64,000 nt of DNA, taken from contig NZ_JBHTJW010000002.1 of the NCBI RefSeq assembly GCF_042676145.1, positions 620,001-684,000 on the forward strand. The letters run 5' to 3'. This DNA is from Methylophilus glucosoxydans. Its GTDB lineage: Bacteria; Pseudomonadota; Gammaproteobacteria; Burkholderiales; Methylophilaceae. Positions 45,473-53,435 of the stretch are shown one piece after another; the stretch's first letter is position 1; every line of letters begins with the position of its first letter. Made by a program: the position numbers and the translations under genes. The notes below the pieces were generated by a model that was given only the letters and a program-made list of their open reading frames with translations, made no database searches and had not been told where the DNA came from.

Positions 45473-46525
45473 ATGCACGCTTCACCCACCCCTCGCATTG
45501 AGCTGCGCGCACCTGTGCCGCCGATGACGCGCACCTTGATTGCGCTCAATGTGCTGGTGTTCGTGCTCATGCTGTTTGGTGGCGCCGGGTTTTGGCACTC
45601 GCCCAATACAGTACAGCTGACCTGGGGCGCCAATTTTGCCCCAGCCACGGCCGATGGTCAGTGGTGGCGCTTGGGCAGCGCCATGTTTTTACACTTTGGC
45701 GCCGTGCATCTGGGCATGAATATGCTGGCCTTGTGGGATGGCGGCAAGCTGGTCGAACGCATGTTCGGCTCTGCACGCTTTCTGTTGATTTACCTGGTCA
45801 GCGGCATAGGCGGTAATCTGTTGTCGCTGGTGGTTCAGGGCAATCAGGCGGTGTCAGGTGGGGCCTCCGGGGCGATTTTTGGCATCTATGGCGCGTTGCT
45901 GGTCTATCTCTGGGTTGCCAGACACCAGATGCAGCAAGTTGAATTTCGCTGGTTGTTCTGGGGAGGCATGCTCTTTTCAGCGTTGACCATAGGCATGGGC
46001 TATGTGATCCCCGGCATTGATAACTCTGCGCATATTGGCGGGTTTTTGACCGGCGGCGTGCTGGGCTTGCTCATGTTGCCCGCTTTTTTACGTGGCTCGC
46101 CCGCTATCACTATATCGCAAGCTTTGGCAGGGCTGGCCTGGGCGCTGGTCGTGCTGGGTTTGCTGACGCATTTGCCGGCACCCAAATATCGCTGGCGGCA
46201 AGAGGTGGCGATTCAAAAGCAATTGCAAAAGCTGAATCAGGTTGACCAGCAGGCTCAGCACAAATGGCAGCAGATCATGCTTGAAGGGCGTGAGGGCAGT
46301 GTCAGTTTTGATGAAATGGCAGCACAGATTGACGCACAGGTCGCCACGCCTTATGAAGAAAGCTTTGAAAAACTGTCCCGCTTGTCTGAGGACCCCAAGC
46401 TGCCTTCTGCGGCCTTACTTGAGCAGGCCAAAGCCTATGCCTTGAAACGCAGTGAAGCCAGCAAGGCGGCGGCGGACCAGCTGCGGCATCTGCCGTTTAA
46501 GGCCGGGCGACCCGCTGCGCCTTAA
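45473..46525 (+). CDS. Rhomboid-family intramembrane serine protease
   Basis: A 350-residue polytopic protein. The catalytic Ser132 lies in GGASGAIFG, the catalytic His187 in NSAHIGGFL, and the HxxxN oxyanion residues are H79 and N83 in AVHLGMNML. The core has six helices; a cytoplasmic or periplasmic C-terminal helical extension (from about residue 240, Gln/Lys/Ala-rich) is unusually long. It starts 1 base after bioD, so it is tied to the biotin operon, although no link to biotin is known. It converges with waaG. Confidence 0.92.
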   Translation: MHASPTPRIELRAPVPPMTRTLIALNVLVFVLMLFGGAGFWHSPNTVQLTWGANFAPATADGQWWRLGSAMFLHFGAVHLGMNMLALWDGGKLVERMFGSARFLLIYLVSGIGGNLLSLVVQGNQAVSGGASGAIFGIYGALLVYLWVARHQMQQVEFRWLFWGGMLFSALTIGMGYVIPGIDNSAHIGGFLTGGVLGLLMLPAFLRGSPAITISQALAGLAWALVVLGLLTHLPAPKYRWRQEVAIQKQLQKLNQVDQQAQHKWQQIMLEGREGSVSFDEMAAQIDAQVATPYEESFEKLSRLSEDPKLPSAALLEQAKAYALKRSEASKAAADQLRHLPFKAGRPAAP

Positions 46526-46529
46526 TCGG

Positions 46530-47660
46530 TTAAAGCGGGCGGCGGGTTGAAGCAGCCTCAATGATACGGGCTTCAGGCGCTGAGACCTGTTTGGCGGCCA
46601 GTTGGGCGACGTATGCGCGGGCCTGTTGGCCCCAGCGTTGTTGCGGCAAGCTGGTGAGCATGGTCTGCAAAGTGCGGTTCATCACGGCCTGATCAAACGG
46701 TTCAGGCAATACTTCTCCTGCCCCGGCGGCGGCAACATAGCTCGCATAGCCGCACACACTGGTCACCAATTGCGGCAAACCGGCCGTCATCGCTTCAATG
46801 ATGACGATGCCGGCCAGCTCTGAGCGCGCGGCGTGTATGAGTACATCGCAGCCTAGCATCAGCGCCGGGATATCCGGGCGGCCCCCAGCTTCAATACAAC
46901 GGTCGGCGACACCACGCTCGGCGGCATAGGCCTGCATATTGCTGCTGGATTCAAACTCTCCGACGGCGATTAGCCAGCAACGTTGCTTGAGTGTCTCTGG
47001 CAGGCTGCTCAAGGCGTTGATTGCACGGTCCACGCCTTTGCGCAAAAAAGCCGAGCCGACGGTGAGCAAGATGATGGCGTCTTCTGGTAACGCAAATGCC
47101 TGGCGCACGTAGGCGCGTTGATCCCGGGCGGGTAAGTCAGCAAATCGCTGCAGCGGGATATTGGGCGGGATCAGATGAAAGCGTGCCTGGTCGGTACCAT
47201 ACCAACGCTGAAAAATCGCCTGGTCATGCTGGTTAAGCAGCAAAATCTGTGTGCCTGCCCGGGGGCCAAACACGGCCTGCTCCATGGCAGAAAAAAAGCG
47301 GTAGCGGCCAGACAGTTTTTTATACCAGGGTTCGCGTGACATGCGTTCGGCATAGCAGGGATCGGCGGCGAAATAGACATCCAGCCCCGGCATGCGGTTA
47401 AAGCCGACAATACGGTCAAACTGGCCTTGCACAATCGCCTGCTGCATCTGGCGGATCAGCGAGGTGTGTCGGTGATGATTGAGCCAGCCGCGGGCCTTGA
47501 GCAAGCGGATGTGTATGCCTGATGGTTGTTCGCCACGCCATTCGCCGGTAAAAATGGTGACTTCGTGCCCTAATGCCACACAGTCGCGGGCAATGCGCAG
47601 CATGTCACGCTGCACACCGCCGTAGGGAAAGTATTTGAATATGAGAAACGCAAACTTCAT
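46530..47660 (-). CDS. waaG: LPS core glucosyltransferase I (WaaG/RfaG, GT4)
   Basis: About 376 residues from the ATG at 47660 (MKFAFLIFKYFPYGGVQRDM); longer in-frame extensions run antisense over waaC and are rejected. Similarity to WaaG is strong: YFPYGGVQRDMLRIA, RIVGFNRMPGLDVYFAADPCYAE, LRKGVDRAINALSSLPE, and the nucleotide-sugar ExE region ELAGIVIIEAMTAGLP followed by TSVCGYASYV. It adds glucose to heptose II of the LPS core at the cytoplasmic face. It is divergent from waaC with only 30 bases between start codons. Confidence 0.92.
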   Translation of the reverse strand: MKFAFLIFKYFPYGGVQRDMLRIARDCVALGHEVTIFTGEWRGEQPSGIHIRLLKARGWLNHHRHTSLIRQMQQAIVQGQFDRIVGFNRMPGLDVYFAADPCYAERMSREPWYKKLSGRYRFFSAMEQAVFGPRAGTQILLLNQHDQAIFQRWYGTDQARFHLIPPNIPLQRFADLPARDQRAYVRQAFALPEDAIILLTVGSAFLRKGVDRAINALSSLPETLKQRCWLIAVGEFESSSNMQAYAAERGVADRCIEAGGRPDIPALMLGCDVLIHAARSELAGIVIIEAMTAGLPQLVTSVCGYASYVAAAGAGEVLPEPFDQAVMNRTLQTMLTSLPQQRWGQQARAYVAQLAAKQVSAPEARIIEAASTRRPL

Positions 47661-47690
47661 GCGCTGGCATTGTATGCGAAAATAGCGGCC

Positions 47691-48641
47691 ATGAAACGCA
47701 TCTTGATCGTCAAAACCACCTCTATGGGGGATGTTATCCACGCTTTGCCGGTGGTGGAAGATCTCTTGCAGCATCATCCCGATGCGCAGATTGACTGGCT
47801 GGTAGAAGAAAGTTTTGCCGATATTCCAAGATTGCATCCGCAGGTAAAGCAGGTGTTTACCGTCGCGGTGCGCCGCTGGCGCAAGCAGTGGTGGCGTTGG
47901 CAGACCTGGCGTGAAATTTCGGTAGTCAAACAGGCTGTCGCGGCTCAACCTTATGATGCCGTGCTGGATTTGCAAGGCCTGCTCAAAAGTGCGGTGATGG
48001 CCACCTGGGCGCGTGGTCCGCGCCATGGCTATGATCGACATTCCATTCGTGAGCCCCTGGCCAGCCGCTTTTATCAGCACACCTATGCGATTCCCTACCG
48101 GCAGCATGCCGTGATTCGGATGCGCACCCTGGCGGCCAGCGCACTTCATTATGCGATGCCATTGGAAAAACCCAATTACGGACTGTCTGCGCAATGTCCA
48201 GATGCTAATAGCATGGCATTTCTCGCTCTCCATGCTACCAGCCGCGATAGCAAACTATGGCCAGAAACTCATTGGGTTGCCTTGGGGCAGTATTATGCGC
48301 GGCAAGGATTGCAAATGTGGCTGCCTTGGGGCAACGACATGGAGCATCAACGTGCATTACGCATTGCAGGGCAAGTGCCAGATGCGCTGGTACTGCCCCA
48401 AATGGATCTGCAAACACTCGCTCGTCGCATGGTTCATGTGCGGTTCGCTGTTGGTGTTGATACCGGGCTTTCTCACCTGGCCGCGGCATTAAATGTGCCT
48501 GTTGTGGCCCTGTATACGGATACTGAGCCAGCTTACACGGGAGTGGCAGCAGGGCGAGTTTCACCTGCGATGAATCTCGGTGGGGCTGGGTTAATGCCGT
48601 TAGTGAACGATGTGATAGCCATGCTGGCTCCAATTGCGTGA
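47691..48641 (+). CDS. waaC: LPS heptosyltransferase I (WaaC)
   Basis: About 316 residues from ATG 47691 (MKRILIVKTTSMGDVIHALPVVEDLL), the diagnostic WaaC start. Later motifs are YDAVLDLQGLLKSAV, HATSRDSKLWPETHW, and the GT9 donor site VGVDTGLSHLAAALNVPVVALYTDTEP. It adds the first heptose to Kdo in the inner LPS core. A TTG at 47670 would add seven residues. It converges with the satellite pilin gene. Confidence 0.95.
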   Translation: MKRILIVKTTSMGDVIHALPVVEDLLQHHPDAQIDWLVEESFADIPRLHPQVKQVFTVAVRRWRKQWWRWQTWREISVVKQAVAAQPYDAVLDLQGLLKSAVMATWARGPRHGYDRHSIREPLASRFYQHTYAIPYRQHAVIRMRTLAASALHYAMPLEKPNYGLSAQCPDANSMAFLALHATSRDSKLWPETHWVALGQYYARQGLQMWLPWGNDMEHQRALRIAGQVPDALVLPQMDLQTLARRMVHVRFAVGVDTGLSHLAAALNVPVVALYTDTEPAYTGVAAGRVSPAMNLGGAGLMPLVNDVIAMLAPIA

Positions 48642-48680
48642 TTCGTGCCGGACGCATTATCAACACCGATGGCCGGGCTA

Positions 48681-49187
48681 TCAACAGCCGCTGGTGACTA
48701 AGCTGACGGACATCAATGGTGGCTGGCCATCTGGGCTCAATTGATAAATCACTTTGCAATTTTGTGGGTCTGTTGCACCATCTTTGGTATATACAGTCTG
48801 GAAAGAACCGCCTTGATGCTGTGTGTAACTGAAGCCCGTGATATCCATTAAATCTCTAAGACTACCGACACCATCGTCTACAAAAAAACGACCCCATCCC
48901 GTCGGATATCCATAATGAAAATAAATCGTCTTGCCTTCTATCACCGTGGTCGGAAATTGCCCACCATCTGCGTTCATATTGCATTCAGGATCCAAAAAAC
49001 ACATGCTTCTACCCATTGTAGCCGCCTGTATAATTGTGCCCTTAAAAGCATATAAAGTCGAAATTCGGGCACTGCTTGCAACATTCGCAAAGCGTGGAAG
49101 CGCAGATGCAGCAAGAATACCCAAAATGGTAATGGTGCAAACAAGCTCGACCAGAGTAAATCCTCGATGTTTAAATATCGATGACAT
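48681..49187 (-). CDS. Satellite MSHA-type prepilin
   Basis: A 168-residue prepilin with leader MSSIFKHRG and FTLVELVCTITILGILAASA, then LPRFANVASSARI. The stretch LGILAA[ST]ALPRF[VA]NVxSxAR is shared with the major pilin at 27091, so it is an MSHA-type pilin lying 21 kb from the locus. The C-terminal domain differs and has cysteines at CFLDPEC and near the end (QNC, SGC). It stands alone between waaC and grpE; no sigma-54 promoter was found upstream, and the ribosome binding site is weak. Confidence 0.85.
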   Translation of the reverse strand: MSSIFKHRGFTLVELVCTITILGILAASALPRFANVASSARISTLYAFKGTIIQAATMGRSMCFLDPECNMNADGGQFPTTVIEGKTIYFHYGYPTGWGRFFVDDGVGSLRDLMDITGFSYTQHQGGSFQTVYTKDGATDPQNCKVIYQLSPDGQPPLMSVSLVTSGC

Positions 49188-49247
49188 GGTGGCAGCATCT
49201 CATATCAAATACACGTTTGATTCTATCTTGGAAGCCGCCAAGCAATC

Positions 49248-49285
49248 AGCCAAGAAGATGCAAGATATATTGCTACTTCTTGGCT
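49248..49285. promoter_or_regulatory. Strong inverted repeat upstream of the satellite pilin
   Basis: AGCCAAGAAG (49248-49257) pairs perfectly with CTTCTTGGCT (49276-49285), with an inner GCAA/TTGC pairing in the loop. A second small hairpin (CTTGG/CCAAG, about 49229-49242) lies next to it, and GCCAAG is repeated. It could be a 5'-leader structure of the pilin mRNA (minus strand) or an operator. No T-run follows directly on either strand. Confidence 0.5.
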
Positions 49286-49373
49286 TGAGTCAAATCTCGA
49301 TTTTTCTTTTGGGCAAGGATGACGTTTCAAGCACATCAACCCAAGATAGCGCCCTAAATTTTATCTGATGGCC

Positions 49374-49402
49374 CTTGAAATCTCTGCGACTGCTCCCCAT
49401 TT
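49374..49402 (+). promoter_or_regulatory. Sigma-32 (RpoH) heat-shock promoter of grpE
   Basis: CTTGAAA (49374-49380) and CCCCATTT (49395-49402) are both perfect matches to the RpoH consensus, separated by 14 bases. Transcription would start near 49409; grpE begins at 49438 with AGGGGAG as ribosome binding site. Confidence 0.9.
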
Positions 49403-49437
49403 GCAAAAAATACCGTAATAAATCTTAGGGGAGCAAT

Positions 49438-49974
49438 ATGCAAGAAGAAAATAACGCATCAGCGGCTGAGCCAATCAACAGCCAGCCTGATGGCCAAACC
49501 ACACCAGATCTCACGAACGATACTCAAGATGCCCGCATTGCCGAACTCGAATCAGCGCTGGAAGAAGCCAAGGCGCAGGTGCTGTATGTGAAAGCCGAAG
49601 GCGAGAATATTCGTCGCCGCGCTGCTGACGATATTGATAAGGCGCGTAAATTTGCGCTCGAAAAATTCAGTGGTGAGTTGCTGGCAGTGAAGGACAGCCT
49701 CGATGCCGCATTGGCGGTAGAGAATGCAGATGTGGATAGCTACAAAAATGGCGTAGAACTGACGGCAAAACAATTATTGAGCGTATTTGAAAAATTCAAT
49801 ATTGCTGAAATCAACCCGGTGGGTGAGAAGTTTGACCCGAACAAGCATCAAGCCATCAGCATGGTGCCAGCAGAGGGTGAACCCAACACGGTATTGAGCG
49901 TATTACAAAAGGGTTACAGCCTGAATGAGCGCGTGTTGCGTCCGGCGCTGGTGACCGTGATTCAGGCAAAATAA
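49438..49974 (+). CDS. grpE: Nucleotide exchange factor GrpE
   Basis: The 178-residue DnaK co-chaperone that speeds ADP release. An acidic, Gln-rich N-terminus precedes a long helix (RIAELESALEEAKAQVLYVKAEGENIRRRAADDIDKARKFALEKF, given here in pieces) and a beta domain with FDPNKHQAISMVPAEGEPNTVLSVLQKGY, all typical. It is first in grpE-dnaK-dnaJ, under an RpoH promoter; dnaK follows after 100 bases with its own promoter. Confidence 0.97.
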   Translation: MQEENNASAAEPINSQPDGQTTPDLTNDTQDARIAELESALEEAKAQVLYVKAEGENIRRRAADDIDKARKFALEKFSGELLAVKDSLDAALAVENADVDSYKNGVELTAKQLLSVFEKFNIAEINPVGEKFDPNKHQAISMVPAEGEPNTVLSVLQKGYSLNERVLRPALVTVIQAK

Positions 49975-49993
49975 TCCATATTGTGAACAGGGA

Positions 49994-50021
49994 CTTGAAA
50001 TCTGTAGAGATGTCCCAATGT
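49994..50021 (+). promoter_or_regulatory. Second sigma-32 promoter, for dnaK
   Basis: CTTGAAA (49994-50000) is perfect and CCCAATGT (50014-50021) is one mismatch from CCCCATnT, at 13 bases spacing. The start would lie near 50028, 47 bases before the dnaK ATG, which has AAGGATAAGGA upstream. Confidence 0.75.
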
Positions 50022-50074
50022 TCAGTGCATCAGAGATTGAGATTAACCAAATTTAAAGGATAAGGATAACGACT

Positions 50075-51991
50075 ATGGCAAAGATTATCGGGATTGACTT
50101 GGGGACCACCAACTCCTGCGTGGCAGTGATGGAAGGCGGGAAACCTCGTGTGATTGAAAACGCTGAAGGTGCGCGTACCACACCTTCTATCATCGCTTAT
50201 CAGGAAGATGGCGAGATTCTGGTCGGTGCGCCTGCTAAACGTCAGGCTGTGACCAACCCGAAAAACACCCTGTTTGCGGTGAAGCGTCTGATTGGCCGTC
50301 GCTTTGACGAAAAAGAAGTACAAAAAGACATCGACCTCATGCCTTACACCATTGCCAAAGCGGACAATGGTGACGCATGGGTAGAAGTGCGCGGCAAAAA
50401 ACAGGCGCCGCCACAAATCTCCGCCGAAGTCCTGCGCAAGATGAAGAAAACCGCCGAAGACTATCTGGGCGAAGAAGTGACCGAAGCAGTGATTACTGTG
50501 CCTGCCTACTTTAACGACAGTCAGCGTCAGGCCACCAAAGATGCTGGCCGGATTGCCGGTCTGGAAGTGAAGCGCATCATCAACGAGCCGACTGCTGCTG
50601 CGCTGGCATTTGGCTTGGACAAACAGGAAGGCGACCGCAAGATTGCGGTGTATGACCTGGGCGGTGGTACCTTTGATATTTCCATCATTGAAATTACCGA
50701 AATCGATGGCGAGCATCAGTTTGAAGTGCTGTCCACCAACGGTGACACCTTCTTGGGTGGTGAAGACTTTGACAACCGCATCATCGACTTTTTGGCCGAT
50801 GAGTTCAAAAAAGAAAACGGTCTGGACCTGCGTAACGACTTGCTGGCCAAACAGCGTCTGAAAGAAGCCGCCGAAAAAGCCAAGATTGAGCTGTCTGGCG
50901 CACAACAAACCGAGGTAAACCTGCCATATATCACGGCAGATGCCACAGGCCCTAAACACCTGGTGGTGAAAATCACCCGCGCCAAACTGGAATCGCTGGT
51001 AGAAGACCTGATCGAGCGCACCATGGCGCCTTGCAAAATGGCATTGAAAGACGCAGGCGTATCGCCTGCTGACATCTCCGACGTGATTTTGGTCGGTGGT
51101 CAGAGCCGTATGCCTAAAGTGCAAGAGAAAGTGAAAGAGATTTTTGGCAAGGAGCCACGTAAAGACGTCAACCCGGACGAAGCTGTGGCTGTTGGTGCTG
51201 CGATTCAGGGTGGCGTGTTGAAGGGGGATGTCAAAGACGTCTTGCTGCTGGATGTGACGCCTCTGTCTCTGGGTATTGAAACCCTGGGCAGCGTCATGAC
51301 CAAGCTGATCAAGAAAAATACCACCATCCCGACCAAGGCGTCACAAGTGTTCTCGACCGCCGAAGACAACCAGAATGCCGTGACGATTCACGTGCTGCAA
51401 GGTGAGCGTGAAATGGCCTCGGGTAACAAGAGCCTGGGCCAGTTTAATCTGAGTGACATTCCACCTGCACCACGTGGCATGCCACAAATTGAAGTGACGT
51501 TTGACATCGATGCCAACGGTATTTTGCATGTGTCTGCCAAAGACAAGGCGACTGGTAAAGAGAACAAGATCACTATTAAGGCAAACTCTGGATTGTCTGA
51601 AGAAGAAATTCAGCGCATGGAAGAAGATGCGGCCAAATATGCGGACGAAGACAAGAAACTGCGTGAACTGGTCGATGCCCGTAACCAGGCTGACAGTGTA
51701 TTGCACAGCGTGAAAAAATCGCTGGGTGAGCATGGCGACAAGATGGAGGCCGATGAAAAAGCCAAGATTGAAGACGCCATCAAAGCGCTGGAAGACGTGG
51801 CTAAAGGCGATGACAAGGCAGACATTGAAGCCAAAACCAATGCATTAATGGAAGCTTCGCAAAAACTGGGCGAGAAGGTATACGCTGAGCAACAGGCTCA
51901 AGCCAATACTGAGAGCGCACAGCCCCAAGGTGAAAAAACCGTGGAAGGCGATGTGGTCGATGCAGAGTTCGAAGAAGTGAAAAAGGACTAA
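50075..51991 (+). CDS. dnaK: Chaperone DnaK (Hsp70)
   Basis: A 638-residue Hsp70. The ATPase domain starts MAKIIGIDLGTTNSCVAVMEGG and has the phosphate and adenosine signatures IAVYDLGGGTFDISIIE and VILVGGQSRMPKVQEKV. The linker is DVLLLDVTPLSLGIETLG, the substrate domain NQNAVTIHVLQGEREMA. The tail ends EFEEVKKD, the usual eubacterial form. It folds nascent and heat-damaged proteins with GrpE and DnaJ. A hairpin lies between its stop and dnaJ. Confidence 0.99.
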   Translation: MAKIIGIDLGTTNSCVAVMEGGKPRVIENAEGARTTPSIIAYQEDGEILVGAPAKRQAVTNPKNTLFAVKRLIGRRFDEKEVQKDIDLMPYTIAKADNGDAWVEVRGKKQAPPQISAEVLRKMKKTAEDYLGEEVTEAVITVPAYFNDSQRQATKDAGRIAGLEVKRIINEPTAAALAFGLDKQEGDRKIAVYDLGGGTFDISIIEITEIDGEHQFEVLSTNGDTFLGGEDFDNRIIDFLADEFKKENGLDLRNDLLAKQRLKEAAEKAKIELSGAQQTEVNLPYITADATGPKHLVVKITRAKLESLVEDLIERTMAPCKMALKDAGVSPADISDVILVGGQSRMPKVQEKVKEIFGKEPRKDVNPDEAVAVGAAIQGGVLKGDVKDVLLLDVTPLSLGIETLGSVMTKLIKKNTTIPTKASQVFSTAEDNQNAVTIHVLQGEREMASGNKSLGQFNLSDIPPAPRGMPQIEVTFDIDANGILHVSAKDKATGKENKITIKANSGLSEEEIQRMEEDAAKYADEDKKLRELVDARNQADSVLHSVKKSLGEHGDKMEADEKAKIEDAIKALEDVAKGDDKADIEAKTNALMEASQKLGEKVYAEQQAQANTESAQPQGEKTVEGDVVDAEFEEVKKD

Positions 51992-52010
51992 TTCGACACG
52001 GCAGGCGAAT

Positions 52011-52040
52011 AGTCGTTAGTCCTCTTGCAGGCTAACGACT
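52011..52040 (+). promoter_or_regulatory. Hairpin between dnaK and dnaJ
   Basis: AGTCGTTAG (52011-52019) pairs with CTAACGACT (52032-52040) over a 12-base loop. The following bases (TTCGCATTTC) are a poor T-run, so full termination is unlikely; partial attenuation or mRNA protection would lower dnaJ relative to dnaK. Its CGTTAG/CTAACG core recurs in the terminator after dnaJ. Confidence 0.6.
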
Positions 52041-52085
52041 TTCGCATTTCTAGACGCTGTTAACTGGACATGAAAAAGGCAAGCA

Positions 52086-53216
52086 ATGGCAGCTGCAAAA
52101 AAAGACTATTATGAAGTACTCGGTGTGAACCGGGACGCCAGCGATGAGGAAATTAAAAAAGCCTTTAAAAAGCTGGCGATGAAGTTTCACCCGGACCGTA
52201 ACCCGGATAACCCTAAAGCCGAAGAGAGCTTTAAGGAAGCAAAAGAAGCCTATGAAGTGCTCAGCGATGAGCAAAAACGCGCCGCTTACGACCAATATGG
52301 TCACGCCGGGGTAGACCCGAGCATGGGCGGCGGCGCTGGCTTTGGCGGCTTCGGTGGTGGTGGATTCAGTGATGCTTTTGGCGATATTTTCGGCGATATT
52401 TTCGGCGGTGGACGCAATCAGCGTTCCAACGTCTACCGTGGCGCAGATTTGCGGTATAACCTCGAAATTTCGCTTGAAGAGGCGGCGCGCGGCACCGAAA
52501 CCAAAATCCGTATTCCGGTGCAAGCCACCTGTGAAACCTGTCATGGCTCTGGCGCACGGCCTGGTACCTCTCCGGTCACTTGTACCACTTGTAACGGACA
52601 TGGTCAGGTGCGCATGCAGCAGGGCTTTTTCTCTGTGCAGCAGACATGTCCCAAGTGTCACGGCACCGGCAAGATGGTGAAAGACCCTTGCCCCACTTGC
52701 CATGGCAATGGACGCGTCAAACAGAACAAGACACTGAACGTGAAAATTCCGGCCGGTGTGGATGAAGGCGACCGTATTCGTTTAAGCGGTGAAGGGGAGG
52801 CTGGCGTCAACGGGGGGCCAACTGGTGATTTGTACGTGGTGGTCCACCTCAAGGAACATCCGATCTTCCAGCGCGATGGTGCAAACCTGCATTGCGAGAT
52901 GCCGATCAGCTTCAGTACCGCTGCGCTGGGCGGCGAAATCGAAGTGCCGACTCTGGATGGCGCTGCCAAAATGAAGATTCCAGCAGAAACACAGACCGGC
53001 AGCGTGTTCCGTTTGCGTGGCAAGGGCATCAAGCCTTTGCGCTCTAGCGAGCATGGCGATCTCATGGTGCATGTGGTGGTTGAAACACCGGTGCGCCTGA
53101 CCGAGAAGCAAAAAGAGTTGTTGCGCGAGTTTGAGAACAGCACCCAGGCGGATGCGGGCAAACATAGCCCTAAGAACAAAAGTTGGGTCGATAAAGCACG
53201 CGATTTTTTTAGCTAA
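52086..53216 (+). CDS. dnaJ: Chaperone DnaJ (Hsp40, type I)
   Basis: A 376-residue co-chaperone. The J domain (residues 5-70) has HPD in MKFHPDRNPDN. A Gly/Phe-rich linker (GGGAGFGGFGGGGFSDAFGD) follows, then the zinc domain with four CxxCxGxG repeats (CETCHGSG, CTTCNGHG, CPKCHGTG, CPTCHGNG), and the C-terminal substrate domains. It stimulates DnaK ATPase and delivers substrates. It is last in the operon, with a terminator after it. Confidence 0.99.
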   Translation: MAAAKKDYYEVLGVNRDASDEEIKKAFKKLAMKFHPDRNPDNPKAEESFKEAKEAYEVLSDEQKRAAYDQYGHAGVDPSMGGGAGFGGFGGGGFSDAFGDIFGDIFGGGRNQRSNVYRGADLRYNLEISLEEAARGTETKIRIPVQATCETCHGSGARPGTSPVTCTTCNGHGQVRMQQGFFSVQQTCPKCHGTGKMVKDPCPTCHGNGRVKQNKTLNVKIPAGVDEGDRIRLSGEGEAGVNGGPTGDLYVVVHLKEHPIFQRDGANLHCEMPISFSTAALGGEIEVPTLDGAAKMKIPAETQTGSVFRLRGKGIKPLRSSEHGDLMVHVVVETPVRLTEKQKELLREFENSTQADAGKHSPKNKSWVDKARDFFS

Positions 53217-53234
53217 TTCCCGTGTCTGATCAAA

Positions 53235-53285
53235 GCCGTTAGTCTGGCGAGTCGCCTTCTGCTAGACTAACGGCTATTCCCTTTT
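53235..53285 (+). terminator. Terminator after dnaJ
   Basis: GCCGTTAGTCT (53235-53245) pairs perfectly with AGACTAACGGC (53264-53274), 11 bp, with an 18-base loop; TATTCCCTTTTT follows. It shares the CGTTAGTC core with the hairpin between dnaK and dnaJ. Confidence 0.75.
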
Positions 53286-53385
53286 TGACTGTTTTTTTTA
53301 AAACAGTTTTTCAAGCGATTCTTGCAAGTTGTTGTTTTTATTAAAGTTACAATTTAATAACAATTGAATTTTGTCTTTTACAATT

Positions 53386-53430
53386 CAGTTACAGCTTGGT
53401 CAAATAACTGCAATAACTCCTCCCTATACT
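53386..53430 (+). promoter_or_regulatory. Putative activator-dependent promoter of the second small-RNA candidate
   Basis: TATACT (53425-53430) is a good -10 but there is no -35 at the right distance. Instead a perfect 6-base inverted repeat, CAGTTA (53386-53391) and TAACTG (53405-53410), is centred about 39 bases before the expected start, where a class II activator would sit. The flanking 60 bases are very AT-rich, with a further GTTA/TAAC dyad at 53346-53361. Confidence 0.4.
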
Positions 53431-53435
53431 GAACA

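Noticed and set aside
47661..48233. Upstream extension of the waaG reading frame (191 codons)
   Set aside because: It runs antisense across waaC; the WaaG N-terminus begins exactly at the ATG at 47660.
48931..49368. 145-codon plus-strand frame ending just before grpE
   Set aside because: Its first part is the complement of the satellite pilin and the rest covers the dyad and RpoH promoter region; no family resemblance.
50030..51124. 364-codon minus-strand frame opposite dnaK
   Set aside because: Long antisense frames opposite dnaK are a known codon-bias artefact; no supporting start signal here.
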